Source: Pseudocitrobacter sp913778145
GTDB lineage: Bacteria > Pseudomonadota > Gammaproteobacteria > Enterobacterales > Enterobacteriaceae
Assembly: GCA_035726825.1 (NCBI GenBank)
Contig: JALNTX010000003.1
Location: 1 to 64,000 of the forward strand
Direction: 5' to 3'
DNA: 64,000 nt
How positions within the stretch are numbered: the stretch's first letter is position 1; each line of letters starts with the position of its first letter. Below the pieces are notes generated by a model, which was not told the DNA's origin, ran no database searches, and saw nothing but the letters and a program-made list of their open reading frames with translations. Below are positions 18,292-27,585 of the stretch, piece after piece. The position numbers were made by a program, and so were the translations under genes.

Positions 18292-18489
18292 AATACGCTA
18301 GATAATTCGAGTTGCAGGAAGGCGGCAAGTGAGCGACAAATTCGTCTGGAACGAATTTGACCAGCCAAAGGCTGGCCTCCGGTGAGGGACAAGGATGTCC
18401 CTCATTAATCCCCGGTCACGTACATAAGTACGTGACCGGGGTGAACGAACGCAGCCAACGCATCTGCGGCTCGAATTATGACGCGTATT
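18292..18489. repeat. ERIC (IRU) repeat with internal insertion
   Basis: The central palindrome AATCCCCGGTCACGTACAT / AAGTACGTGACCGGGGTGAACG corresponds to the ERIC core, and the flanks GTTGCAGGAAGGCGGCAA and GCAGCCAACGCATCTGCGGC to the ERIC arms. The ends form an inverted repeat (AATACGC...ATAATTCGAG). The left arm holds roughly 70 extra bases (about 18336-18405), itself with two hairpins, like the known ERIC insertions. The element lies between ffh and rpsP, and its right end overlaps the ffh stop codon. Confidence 0.85.
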
Positions 18490-19849
18490 AGCGGCCAGGG
18501 AATCCCGGCGGCATCATCCCTTTCATCCCACGCATCATCTTCGCCATGCCGCCTTTCTTCATTTTCTTCATCATGCGCTGCATGTCGTCGAACTGTTTCA
18601 GAAGACGGTTGACGTCCTGAACCTGCATGCCGCAACCGGCAGCAATACGGCGTTTGCGGGAACCTTTAATGATTTCCGGTTTTGCACGCTCTTTCAGGGT
18701 CATAGAGTTAATGATGGCTTCCATACGCACCAGCACTTTGTCATCCATCTGTGCTTTTACGTTGTCAGGAATCTGGCCCATGCCCGGCAGTTTGCCCATC
18801 AGGCTGGCCATGCCGCCCATGTTTTTCATCTGACGCAACTGTTCCAGGAAGTCGGTCAGGTCGAAGCCGTCGCCTTTTTTCAGCTTGGAGGCCAGTTTCT
18901 CAGCCTGCGCACGGTCAACCTTGCTTTCGATATCTTCGATAAGCGACAGCACGTCGCCCATGCCGAGGATACGGGAAGCGATACGATCCGGGTGGAACGG
19001 CTCCAGCGCTTCGGTTTTTTCGCCGACGCCGAGGAATTTAATCGGCTTGCCGGTGATATGACGAATAGAGAGCGCCGCACCGCCGCGCGCATCGCCGTCG
19101 ACTTTGGTCAGCACCACGCCGGTAAGCGGCAGCGCTTCGTTAAAAGCTTTCGCCGTATTGGCGGCATCCTGACCGGTCATGGCGTCGACGACAAACAGGG
19201 TTTCTACCGGATTAATCGCGGCATGCACCTGTTTGATTTCGTCCATCATCGCTTCGTCTACGTGCAGACGACCGGCGGTATCCACCAGCAGCACGTCGTA
19301 GAATTTCAGCTTCGCTTCTTTCAGCGCCGCATTAACGATGTCGATAGGTTTCTGGCCTACGTCGGACGGGAAGAAGTCCACACCAACCTGTTCAGCCAGC
19401 GTTTCCAGCTGTTTAATCGCCGCCGGGCGATACACGTCCGCGGAGACCACCAGCACTTTTTTCTTGTGCTTCTCGCGCAGGAACTTACCAAGCTTACCGA
19501 CGCTGGTTGTTTTACCCGCACCCTGCAAACCCGCCATCAGCACCACGGCTGGCGGCTGCGCGGCCAGGTTCAGCGACTGGTTCTCTTCGCCCATCGCCGA
19601 AACCAGTTCGCTACGAACGATTTTGACGAATTCCTGACCCGGCGTCAGGCTTTTGTTAACTTCGTGACCAACCGCTTTCTCTTTTACGCGGTTGATAAAC
19701 TCACGCACCACCGGCAACGCGACGTCGGCTTCCAGCAGCGCCATGCGCACTTCGCGCAGCGTCTCTTTGACGTTGTCTTCGGTGAGGCGGCCACGCCCGC
19801 TGATGTTACGCAGCGTCCGTGACAAACGATCGGTTAAATTATCAAACAT
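18488..19849 (-). CDS. ffh: Signal recognition particle protein Ffh
   Basis: GTPase that binds signal sequences with 4.5S RNA and delivers ribosomes to FtsY at the membrane. The 453 residues equal E. coli. N domain (1-90), G domain with GLQGAGKTT (about 105), DTAGR and TKVDGDARGG, then the Met-rich M domain (about 300-430) ending GMMPPGFPGR. The start MFDNLTDRLS was chosen by homology; 24 further codons upstream are open but lack conservation. Its stop codon touches the ERIC element. Confidence 0.97.
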   Translation of the reverse strand: MFDNLTDRLSRTLRNISGRGRLTEDNVKETLREVRMALLEADVALPVVREFINRVKEKAVGHEVNKSLTPGQEFVKIVRSELVSAMGEENQSLNLAAQPPAVVLMAGLQGAGKTTSVGKLGKFLREKHKKKVLVVSADVYRPAAIKQLETLAEQVGVDFFPSDVGQKPIDIVNAALKEAKLKFYDVLLVDTAGRLHVDEAMMDEIKQVHAAINPVETLFVVDAMTGQDAANTAKAFNEALPLTGVVLTKVDGDARGGAALSIRHITGKPIKFLGVGEKTEALEPFHPDRIASRILGMGDVLSLIEDIESKVDRAQAEKLASKLKKGDGFDLTDFLEQLRQMKNMGGMASLMGKLPGMGQIPDNVKAQMDDKVLVRMEAIINSMTLKERAKPEIIKGSRKRRIAAGCGMQVQDVNRLLKQFDDMQRMMKKMKKGGMAKMMRGMKGMMPPGFPGR

Positions 19850-20063
19850 TGTCTCTCGCCTAAGGTGGAAACGGTTGGTCGCTGTGCGACACAAAAATAG
19901 AAATTTGCCGGAGTATAACACGACAGCGCCCGAGTTGTGATGCCGCGGTTTACCTCAAAGCGCCCGATGTTTTGCCCAACGCTCCGCGCCTTGATACAAC
20001 TCGAAGGATTTTGCGTATATACTGCCCTTCTTACACTCAATTTGACGATTGCCGACACACTCT

Positions 20064-20855
20064 ATGCCCGTTTTTGCCCTGCTCGCGCTTGTCGCCTACT
20101 CCATCAGCCTGGCGCTGATCATCCCCGGTTTGCTGCAAAAAAACAGCGGCTGGCGGCGTATGGCTATTCTTTCTGCCGTTATCGCGCTCGTCTGCCACGC
20201 TTTCGCGCTGGAAGCCCGCATTCTGCCCGGCGGCGAGAATGGTCAAAACCTGAGCCTGCTCAACGTCGGTTCACTGGTCAGCTTAATGATCTGTACGGTG
20301 ATGACGATTGTCGCCTCACGCAATCGCGGCTGGCTGCTATTACCGATTATTTACGCCTTTGCGTTAATTAACCTGGCCTTTGCGACCTTCGTTCCAAATG
20401 AGTACATCACGCATCTGGAAGCCACACCGGGCATGATGGTGCATATCGGCCTGTCGCTGTTTGCTTATGCAACGCTGATTATCGCCGCACTCTACGCACT
20501 TCAACTCGCGTGGATTGACTACCAGTTGAAAAACAAAAAGCTGGCCTTCAGCCACGAAATGCCGCCGCTGATGAGCATTGAACGCAAAATGTTTCATATC
20601 ACGCAGGTGGGCGTGGTGCTGCTTACGCTGACTCTCTGCACCGGCCTGTTTTACATGCATAACCTCTTCAGCATGGAAAACATCGACAAAGCCGTGCTCT
20701 CTATCGTGGCCTGGTTTGTCTACATCGTTCTGCTGTGGGGCCATTATCATGAGGGATGGCGTGGTCGTCGCGTCGTATGGTTTAACGTCGCGGGCGCGGG
20801 CATCCTGACCATGGCGTATTTCGGTAGCCGGGTCATTCAACAGCTTGTCGGCTAG
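20064..20855 (+). CDS. ypjD: YpjD, cytochrome c assembly-family inner membrane protein
   Basis: The 263-residue polytopic protein of the CcmC/CcsA-like (cytochrom_C_asm) family has about eight helices. It has the family's WGHYHEGWRGRR loop, corresponding to the WGxxW-type heme-handling region, and conserved His residues. The E. coli counterpart sits in the same place between ffh and corB. A heme-related role is inferred from the family. The start MPVFALLALVAYS was chosen over an ATG five codons upstream. Confidence 0.92.
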   Translation: MPVFALLALVAYSISLALIIPGLLQKNSGWRRMAILSAVIALVCHAFALEARILPGGENGQNLSLLNVGSLVSLMICTVMTIVASRNRGWLLLPIIYAFALINLAFATFVPNEYITHLEATPGMMVHIGLSLFAYATLIIAALYALQLAWIDYQLKNKKLAFSHEMPPLMSIERKMFHITQVGVVLLTLTLCTGLFYMHNLFSMENIDKAVLSIVAWFVYIVLLWGHYHEGWRGRRVVWFNVAGAGILTMAYFGSRVIQQLVG

Positions 20856-20875
20856 ACACAACTAAGGAACACCTT

Positions 20876-22162
20876 TTGGAACATATCTCCACCACCACAC
20901 TGATCGTCACACTGATCATTATGGTGGTCATCTCCGCCTATTTCTCCGGTTCGGAGACAGGCATGATGACGCTCAACAGCTATCGTCTGCGTCATCTCGC
21001 CAAACAGGGCAATCGCCAGGCAAAGCGTGTTGAAAAACTGCTGCGTAAGCCAGACCGCTTGATTAGCCTGGTGCTGATTGGTAATAACCTGGTCAACATT
21101 CTGGCCTCCGCATTGGGTACCATCGTCGGGATGCGTCTTTACGGCGATGCGGGCGTGGCGATTGCCACCGGCGTATTGACTTTCGTGGTGCTGGTGTTTG
21201 CCGAAGTGCTGCCGAAAACCATCGCCGCGCTCTATCCCGAAAAAGTGGCCTACCCCAGCAGTTTCCTGCTCGCGCCGCTGCAAATACTGATGATGCCGCT
21301 GGTGTGGTTGCTCAATATGATCACCCGCCTGCTGATGCGTCTGATGGGCATTAAAACAGACATCACAATAAGCAGCTCGCTGAGCAAAGATGAACTGCGC
21401 ACGCTGGTGAACGAATCGCGCTCGCAAATCTCGCGCCGCAATCAGGACATGCTGCTGTCGGTACTCGACCTCGAAAAAGTGAGCGTCGACGACATCATGG
21501 TGCCGCGTAATGAAATCGTCGGTATCGATATCAACGATGACTGGAAGTCGATTGTTCGTCAGCTCACCCACTCTCCGCATGGGCGGATCGTGCTGTATCG
21601 TGACTCGCTGGACGATGCCATCAGCATGCTGCGCGTACGTGAAGCCTGGCGCTTAATGCAGGAGAAAAAAGAGTTCACCAAAGAGGTAATGCTGCGCGCC
21701 GCCGATGAAATTTACTATGTGCCGGAAGGTACGCCGCTCAGCGTTCAGCTGGTGAAATTCCAGCGCAATAAAAAGAAAGTCGGCCTGGTGGTGGATGAAT
21801 ACGGCGACATTCAGGGGCTGGTGACGGTGGAAGATATTCTCGAAGAGATTGTCGGCGACTTTACAACCTCAATGTCGCCGACGCTGGCGGAAGAAGTCAC
21901 ACCGCAGAATGACGGCTCGGTAATTATCGAAGGCAGCGCTAACGTCCGTGAGCTGAACAAAGCGTTCAACTGGCACATGCCGGAAGACGAAGCGCGCACC
22001 ATTAACGGTATGATCCTCGAAGCGCTGGAAGAGATCCCGGCGGCAGGCACCCGCGTGCGGATTGGCCAGTACGATATCGATATTCTCGACGTGCAGGACA
22101 ACATGATTAAACAGGTGAAAGTGGTGCCGGTTAAACCCTTGCGCGAAAGCGTTCAGTCCTGA
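20876..22162 (+). CDS. corB: CorB/YfjD, CNNM-type membrane protein with CBS domains (TTG start)
   Basis: DUF21/CNNM transporter-family protein linked to Mg2+/Co2+ efflux. The 428 residues comprise a DUF21 membrane domain (about 1-190, with VFAEVLPKTIAALYPE), a CBS pair (about 205-335) and a CorC_HlyC domain (about 345-420). It starts at TTG, preceded by AAGGA at a suitable distance; homology to the E. coli protein (MEHISTTT) supports this start. It follows ypjD by 20 bases. Confidence 0.94.
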   Translation: MEHISTTTLIVTLIIMVVISAYFSGSETGMMTLNSYRLRHLAKQGNRQAKRVEKLLRKPDRLISLVLIGNNLVNILASALGTIVGMRLYGDAGVAIATGVLTFVVLVFAEVLPKTIAALYPEKVAYPSSFLLAPLQILMMPLVWLLNMITRLLMRLMGIKTDITISSSLSKDELRTLVNESRSQISRRNQDMLLSVLDLEKVSVDDIMVPRNEIVGIDINDDWKSIVRQLTHSPHGRIVLYRDSLDDAISMLRVREAWRLMQEKKEFTKEVMLRAADEIYYVPEGTPLSVQLVKFQRNKKKVGLVVDEYGDIQGLVTVEDILEEIVGDFTTSMSPTLAEEVTPQNDGSVIIEGSANVRELNKAFNWHMPEDEARTINGMILEALEEIPAAGTRVRIGQYDIDILDVQDNMIKQVKVVPVKPLRESVQS

Positions 22163-22170
22163 TGACAGCA

Positions 22171-22195
22171 AAACGGCCCCGCGGGGCCGTTGTTA
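22171..22195. terminator. corB / EAL-gene bidirectional terminator
   Basis: AACGGCCCC-GC-GGGGCCGTT perfect stem between the converging corB and EAL genes. The T-rich tail on the plus strand is short (TGTTAT). Confidence 0.75.
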
Positions 22196-23962
22196 TATCC
22201 ACTTATCCAGCCACACCTCCAGCTCCTTCGCCGTTTTCGGACGAGAAAAATAATAACCCTGCGCTTCATCGCACGCATAGTCGCTGATAATCCGCGCGGT
22301 AGTTTCATCTTCCACCCCTTCCGCCAGCACCCGGTAACCCAGCTCTTTCAGCATGCGAATCACGTTGCGCACAATGACGCGTCGTGAAGGCACATCGGGT
22401 AAATCATCAATCAGTGATTTATCCAGCTTGATCGTATCGAGCGGAATACGCAGTAGATAATTGAGGTTGCTGTAACCGGCGCCAAAATCATCCAGCGAGA
22501 CGTTAAAACCGTTCTTACGAAGCAAGCGCAACTCTTCCAGCACCTGAGAGCTGGCCAACAGTTTTTCGGTCTCCAGACACTCCACGCCCAACATGCCGTT
22601 ATCCAGCCCGGCCTGCGCCATTTTATCGTGCAGTCGCGTGGTAAAATGCCCGCGCGTCAGATCCAGCACGCTGATGTTAATTGACGCGGGTAAAGCAATA
22701 CCTTTCTGCTCCCATTCCGCCAGTTGCATAATGGCGTGATCAATCACCCAATCGGTCAGCTCAACCATCAGGCTGGTATTTTCAATCAGCGGCAAAAAAC
22801 TGCCGGGTGGGATAATGCCGCGCTGCGGATGTTTCCAGCGAATCAGCGCTTCCAGCGCCACCGGCTGCCCCGCAGGCAGCGCCACTTTTGGCTGCCAGAC
22901 CAGATAAAGCCCGCGATCTTTACGAATCGCCTCCGTCAGATCGTTAAGCAGATAAAAATCTTCATTACGACGGCTGTCATCGTCCTGGTTATATACGCCC
23001 CAGCGCAGCCGGTTATGGCGAGCTTCATACAGTGCGCTTTCGGCCTGACGCAGAATTTCGTGACCGGAGCAGATGGGCAAGGTAATGGCCGTTTCTCCAA
23101 CATAGATTTTGAGATCTATGGTGACCGCATCCGAAAGATGCGCCTGTAAAGCCATGAGCTGCTGTTCACGACGCTGGCGGTCGGCGGGCGTCAGCGGTTT
23201 TGAATAGAGCGCAAAGCGCCCGGCGCTCAGCATATACAACTTTTCACATCGCGAAAGCTGTAATACCCGTATCAGCGCCTGGCTGATATCTCTGACCAGC
23301 GTGTTCAGCCGACTGGTGCCCATCACACGGGCGATATCATCGGACTGCGTTACGCCAATACACTCAATCACCATTAGCGAATTACCAGGACACTCTTCCG
23401 CAAAGGATTCATCCTGCAAATCATTAATCAGCTGATGCATGTTCGGCAGGCCGCTATTAAGGTCGGTCAGCGCCACATCCAGCCAGGATTCAATAAAGCT
23501 GGAAACCAGTTCAGCAATAAAGGTCAGCGAAGCCAGCTCGTCGCAGGTTAAATCGCGTGGCACCGTATCGACCACGCAATAGGTTCCCATTGTGCAGCCG
23601 TTTTTAAAGGTGAGCGGCATACCCGCATAAAAGCGCAGCCCTGGGTCGCCCACGACCATCGGGTGCTCGCAAAAACGCGCATCTTGCAACGTATTGGGCA
23701 CAATCACCGGCTTTTGAGTATCGACGACATACTGGCAAAACGTGAATTGTCGGGGCTTGGGCGTCATTGAAATCTGATGCGAGACGATCACATTGCGCGT
23801 TTTGTCATCCAGCACAGAAATGTAGCCCGCGGGCATATGGAAAAGTGAGGTGGTGAGTTGCAAAAAATGACGAAGAACATCGTCGCGGGTTTTATCCTGT
23901 CGTACTAATACCCCCATTTCTTCCGGGGGGAGCGCTCGGGTCTTTACAGCCGACTCCAGCAT
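22193..23962 (-). CDS. GAF / degenerate GGDEF / EAL c-di-GMP phosphodiesterase
   Basis: The 589-residue cytosolic protein appears to have a GAF sensor domain (about 15-165), a GGDEF-like domain (about 170-330) without a GGDEF motif, and an EAL domain (about 335-589). The EAL catalytic set looks complete: ALEALIRW, NISVLDL, VECLE, LDDFGAGYSN, KLDKSL, AEGVEDE and QGYYFSRP. It should therefore hydrolyse c-di-GMP, with the GAF domain sensing a small ligand or redox state. It sits between corB and grpE, where E. coli K-12 has nothing. No transmembrane helix is seen. Confidence 0.9.
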   Translation of the reverse strand: MLESAVKTRALPPEEMGVLVRQDKTRDDVLRHFLQLTTSLFHMPAGYISVLDDKTRNVIVSHQISMTPKPRQFTFCQYVVDTQKPVIVPNTLQDARFCEHPMVVGDPGLRFYAGMPLTFKNGCTMGTYCVVDTVPRDLTCDELASLTFIAELVSSFIESWLDVALTDLNSGLPNMHQLINDLQDESFAEECPGNSLMVIECIGVTQSDDIARVMGTSRLNTLVRDISQALIRVLQLSRCEKLYMLSAGRFALYSKPLTPADRQRREQQLMALQAHLSDAVTIDLKIYVGETAITLPICSGHEILRQAESALYEARHNRLRWGVYNQDDDSRRNEDFYLLNDLTEAIRKDRGLYLVWQPKVALPAGQPVALEALIRWKHPQRGIIPPGSFLPLIENTSLMVELTDWVIDHAIMQLAEWEQKGIALPASINISVLDLTRGHFTTRLHDKMAQAGLDNGMLGVECLETEKLLASSQVLEELRLLRKNGFNVSLDDFGAGYSNLNYLLRIPLDTIKLDKSLIDDLPDVPSRRVIVRNVIRMLKELGYRVLAEGVEDETTARIISDYACDEAQGYYFSRPKTAKELEVWLDKWI

Positions 23963-24048
23963 AAATGTCCCTCTTCATGTGAGTCTGTGAAGAGGCAGTA
24001 TAAAACGCCAGCAACGGCGGACAAATATCAGGCCTAAGCCATCTGGAC

Positions 24049-24072
24049 AAAAGCCCTCACGAGGAGGGCTTC
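24049..24072 (-). terminator. grpE rho-independent terminator
   Basis: AAGCCCTC-CTCGT-GAGGGCTTTT on the minus strand, about 22 bases after the grpE stop. Confidence 0.85.
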
Positions 24073-24093
24073 TGGGAAAAGGTCACTGTGCAG

Positions 24094-24687
24094 TTACGCT
24101 TTGGCTTTCGCCACGGAGACCATTGCGGCACGAATGGTACGGCCGTTCAGCGTATAACCTTTCTGCATCACCATCAGTACGTTACCAGGTGCGATGTCTT
24201 CAGACTCCACCATCGCGATAGCCTGGTGTACGTTCGGATCCATCGGCACGTCGATGGCATCAACAACCTGAACGCCGAATTTACCTACCACGTCGAGCAT
24301 GGATTTACGGGTCAACTCGATACCTTCGATCATTGCCGCCATATCGGTGTTGTCTTTATTCGCCACTTCCAGCGCACGGTCAAGGCTATCCAGCACCGGC
24401 AGCAGTTCATTGACGAATTTTTCCAGCGCAAATTTGTGCGCCTTTTCGACGTCGAGTTCAGTACGACGACGCAGGTTTTCCATTTCCGCTTTGATACGCA
24501 ACACACCGTCACGTTCACGCGTCTGAGCTTCCTCTAACTGAGCTTCCAGATTCGCAATTTTTTCATCGCGCGGATCCACCTGCTCAGCAGACGCGTCAGA
24601 CTCTACAGCTTCAACGTCATCATGCTGTTCCGTGATAATTTCTTCCGGGGCTTGCCCCTCAGGCGTTTTCTGTTCTTTACTGCTCAT
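24094..24687 (-). CDS. grpE: GrpE nucleotide exchange factor
   Basis: Dimeric exchange factor that releases ADP from DnaK and acts as its thermosensor. The 197 residues equal E. coli. An acidic N-terminus, a long paired helix (about 40-88), the four-helix bundle and the C-terminal beta-wing (DPNVHQAIAMVES...VLMVMQKGYTLNGRTIRAAMV) are all visible. The start MSSKEQKTPEGQ agrees with the family; the frame is open far upstream, but that part is the reverse side of nadK. It is transcribed from a sigma-32 promoter divergent from nadK. Confidence 0.98.
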   Translation of the reverse strand: MSSKEQKTPEGQAPEEIITEQHDDVEAVESDASAEQVDPRDEKIANLEAQLEEAQTRERDGVLRIKAEMENLRRRTELDVEKAHKFALEKFVNELLPVLDSLDRALEVANKDNTDMAAMIEGIELTRKSMLDVVGKFGVQVVDAIDVPMDPNVHQAIAMVESEDIAPGNVLMVMQKGYTLNGRTIRAAMVSVAKAKA

Positions 24688-24733
24688 GAATTTCTCCGCG
24701 TTTTTTTTCGCAATCATCTCGCTAACTTGGCTT

Positions 24734-24764
24734 ATTATGGGGATAAGATTCCGCGTTTCAAGGG
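24734..24764 (-). promoter_or_regulatory. sigma-32 heat-shock promoter of grpE
   Basis: CCCTTGAAA (24764-24756), 13 bases, then CCCCATAAT (24742-24734) on the minus strand, a very good RpoH promoter 46 bases before grpE. Confidence 0.9.
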
Positions 24765-24810
24765 AAGCTCTCACATTGTCATCAAACTTCGGCACAAGGA
24801 CCTTCAGAAA

Positions 24811-25689
24811 ATGAACAATCATTTCAAGTGTATCGGTATCGTAGGGCACCCTCGCCATCCGACTGCGCTGACCACACATGAAATGCTCTACCGCTGGCTG
24901 ACCACCAAAGGCTATGAGGTGATTGTTGAAAGTCAGATTGCTAAAGAGCTGAAACTGGAAAACGTACAAACCGGTACGCTGGCCGAAATTGGCCAGAAGG
25001 CGTGTCTCGCAGTTGTCGTGGGCGGCGATGGCAACATGCTGGGCGCGGCGCGTACTCTGGCACGCTACGATATTAAAGTTATCGGTATTAACCGTGGCAA
25101 TCTCGGCTTCCTGACCGATCTTGACCCGGATAATGCCCATCAACAATTAGCCGACGTGCTGGAAGGCAATTACATCACCGAGAAACGTTTCCTGCTGGAG
25201 GCGCAGGTATGCCAGCAGAATTGCCAGAAGCGTATCAGCACCGCCATTAATGAAGTGGTTCTGCACCCCGGCAAAGTGGCGCATATGATTGAGTTCGAAG
25301 TATATATTGATGAAACCTTCGCTTTCTCGCAGCGCTCCGATGGCCTGATTATTTCGACGCCAACGGGTTCCACAGCCTACTCTCTCTCCGCGGGCGGACC
25401 GATTCTGACGCCATCGCTGGATGCCATCACCCTGGTGCCCATGTTCCCGCATACGCTCTCGGCGCGTCCGCTGGTGATTAACAGCAGCAGCACCATTCGC
25501 CTGCGTTTCTCGCACCGCCGCAACGACCTGGAGATCAGCTGTGACAGTCAGATAGCCCTGCCGATACAGGAAGGAGAAGATGTCCTCATTCGCCGCAGCG
25601 ATTATCACCTGAATCTTATTCACCCGAAAGACTACAGCTATTTCAACACATTAAGCACCAAGCTGGGCTGGTCAAAAAAATTGTTCTAA
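24811..25689 (+). CDS. nadK: NAD kinase
   Basis: Phosphorylates NAD to NADP, the only source of NADP in the cell. The 292 residues equal E. coli. The GGDG motif in VVVGGDGNMLGAAR (about 70-83, catalytic Asp) and TGSTAYSLSAGGP are conserved. The start at MNNHFKCIGIVGHPRHPTA was chosen by homology; the frame is open over 60 codons upstream, across the divergent grpE promoter. recN follows on the same strand after an 85-base gap with its own promoter. Confidence 0.98.
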   Translation: MNNHFKCIGIVGHPRHPTALTTHEMLYRWLTTKGYEVIVESQIAKELKLENVQTGTLAEIGQKACLAVVVGGDGNMLGAARTLARYDIKVIGINRGNLGFLTDLDPDNAHQQLADVLEGNYITEKRFLLEAQVCQQNCQKRISTAINEVVLHPGKVAHMIEFEVYIDETFAFSQRSDGLIISTPTGSTAYSLSAGGPILTPSLDAITLVPMFPHTLSARPLVINSSSTIRLRFSHRRNDLEISCDSQIALPIQEGEDVLIRRSDYHLNLIHPKDYSYFNTLSTKLGWSKKLF

Positions 25690-25708
25690 ATTCATCAACA
25701 GCACTTTA

Positions 25709-25746
25709 CTGTATAAAAAACCAGTTTATACTGTATGAAAACACAG
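25709..25746 (+). promoter_or_regulatory. Two LexA (SOS) boxes of recN
   Basis: CTGT-ATAAAAAA-CCAG (25709-25724) matches CTGT-N8-ACAG with one mismatch, and CTGT-ATGAAAAC-ACAG (25731-25746) is perfect. They overlap the recN promoter, so recN should be strongly SOS-induced, as in E. coli. A further weak site near TTTTTCATACAG (25752-25763) may be the third E. coli-type box. Confidence 0.92.
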
Positions 25747-25774
25747 TTATGGTTTTTCATACAGGAAAGCAGCT

Positions 25775-27436
25775 ATGTTGGCACAACTGACCATCAGCAA
25801 CTTCGCAATCGTTCGTGAGCTTGAAATCGATTTTAACGGCGGCATGACGGCTATCACCGGTGAAACCGGTGCCGGTAAGTCTATTGCTATCGATGCCCTC
25901 GGTCTGTGCCTGGGGGGGCGTGCGGAGGGCGACATGGTACGCGCCGGTGCCAGTCGTGCCGATCTCTGCGCTCGCTTTGCCCTGAAAGACACGCCCGCCG
26001 CGCTGCGCTGGCTTGAAGAAAACCAGCTTGAAGATGGCCGCGAATGCCTGCTGCGCCGCGTTATCAGCAGCGATGGGCGCTCACGCGGCTTTATCAACGG
26101 CACCGCCGTGCCGCTGTCGCAGCTGCGCGAACTGGGCCAGTTGCTGATTCAAATCCATGGCCAGCACGCGCATCAGCTTCTGGTCAAGCCCGAACATCAG
26201 AAAACCCTTCTCGACGGCTATGCGGGCGAATCCGCCCTTACTCGCCAGATGACCGAACACTATCGCCTGTGGCATCAAAGCTGCCGTGATTTAGCGCAGC
26301 ATCAGCAGCAAAGCCAGGAGCGTGCCGCACGCGCCGAGCTGCTGCAATATCAGCTTAAAGAGCTTATTGAGTTCAACCCGCAGCCGGGGGAATACGAGCA
26401 AATCGATGAAGAGTACAAGCGTCTGGCGAACAGTGGGCAACTGCTATCCACCAGCCAGCATGCTCTGGCGCTGCTGGCAGACGGTGAAGACGCCAACCTG
26501 CTAAGCCAGCTCCACACCGCAAAACAGCTCACCACTGAGCTGGTCGGCATGGACAACAAACTCGCCAGCGTGCTCGACATGCTGGAAGAAGCGTCCATTC
26601 AGCTTAGCGAAGCCAGCGATGAACTGCGTCACTACTGCGACCGCCTCGATCTCGACCCGAATCGCCTGTACGAACTGGAACAGCGCCTGTCGCGTCAGAT
26701 TGCGCTGGCGCGTAAACACCATATTTCTCCGGAGGCGCTCCCTGACTTCTATCAGTCTCTGCTTGATGAACAGCAGCAACTGGACGATCAAAGCGACTCG
26801 CTGGAAACCCTGAAACACGCAGTGGCACGTCATCACGAACTGGCGCTGGAAACCGCGCAACAACTTCATATTTTGCGCCTCAACAGCGCACAGGAGCTGG
26901 CTGGGCTGATTACCGACAGTATGCATGCACTCTCAATGCCGCACGGCGTCTTTACTATCGACGTCAGCTTTGAGGAGCAGCACCTCACGGCAGACGGTGC
27001 GGACCGCATTGAATTTCGCGTCACTACCAACCCTGGCCAGCCGCTTCAGCCCATTGCGAAAGTGGCCTCCGGCGGTGAATTGTCGCGTATCGCATTAGCC
27101 ATTCAGGTGATCACCGCGCGTAAAATGGAAACCCCGGCGCTCATCTTCGATGAAGTCGATGTCGGGATCAGCGGCCCAACCGCCGCCGTGGTTGGCCGTT
27201 TGCTGCGCCAGCTTGGTGAATCTACACAGGTGATGTGCGTAACTCACCTGCCACAGGTAGCCGGATGCGGCCATCACCACTTCTTTGTCAGCAAAGAAAC
27301 AGACGGTGAAATGACTGAAACACATATGCAACCGTTGGATAAACGTGCGCGTCTCCAGGAGCTGGCACGCCTGCTCGGCGGCAGTGAAGTCACGCGAAAC
27401 ACGCTGGCAAATGCGAAAGAGTTACTGGCAGCGTAA
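25775..27436 (+). CDS. recN: DNA repair protein RecN
   Basis: SMC-like ATPase that holds broken DNA ends or sister chromatids together during double-strand break repair. Length 553, as in E. coli. Walker A GETGAGKS at 29-36, two long coiled-coil segments flanking about 150-360, a signature-like ASGGELSRI (about 430) and Walker B ALIFDEVDVGISG. The E. coli homologue is a ClpXP substrate; the C-terminal ...AKELLAA here ends in Leu-Ala-Ala, consistent with an ssrA-like degron. It is induced through the LexA boxes. Confidence 0.98.
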   Translation: MLAQLTISNFAIVRELEIDFNGGMTAITGETGAGKSIAIDALGLCLGGRAEGDMVRAGASRADLCARFALKDTPAALRWLEENQLEDGRECLLRRVISSDGRSRGFINGTAVPLSQLRELGQLLIQIHGQHAHQLLVKPEHQKTLLDGYAGESALTRQMTEHYRLWHQSCRDLAQHQQQSQERAARAELLQYQLKELIEFNPQPGEYEQIDEEYKRLANSGQLLSTSQHALALLADGEDANLLSQLHTAKQLTTELVGMDNKLASVLDMLEEASIQLSEASDELRHYCDRLDLDPNRLYELEQRLSRQIALARKHHISPEALPDFYQSLLDEQQQLDDQSDSLETLKHAVARHHELALETAQQLHILRLNSAQELAGLITDSMHALSMPHGVFTIDVSFEEQHLTADGADRIEFRVTTNPGQPLQPIAKVASGGELSRIALAIQVITARKMETPALIFDEVDVGISGPTAAVVGRLLRQLGESTQVMCVTHLPQVAGCGHHHFFVSKETDGEMTETHMQPLDKRARLQELARLLGGSEVTRNTLANAKELLAA

Positions 27437-27585
27437 ACTTTTTGGCATCCCAGGAGTCTGAGTTCACAATAAAAACGCCGTGCGACCTGACAGCAAAAGG
27501 TTTTAAACTGACGTCAGGTCTATTATCATCGGCATATTACATATGAGCCGCGTACTGCTCGGGCCCGAAAAGGAATGAAATCACT

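Noticed and set aside
24688..25146. Long N-terminal extension of GrpE (350 codons in total)
   Set aside because: The extra part is the reverse of nadK and includes the heat-shock promoter; the 197-residue start matches the family.
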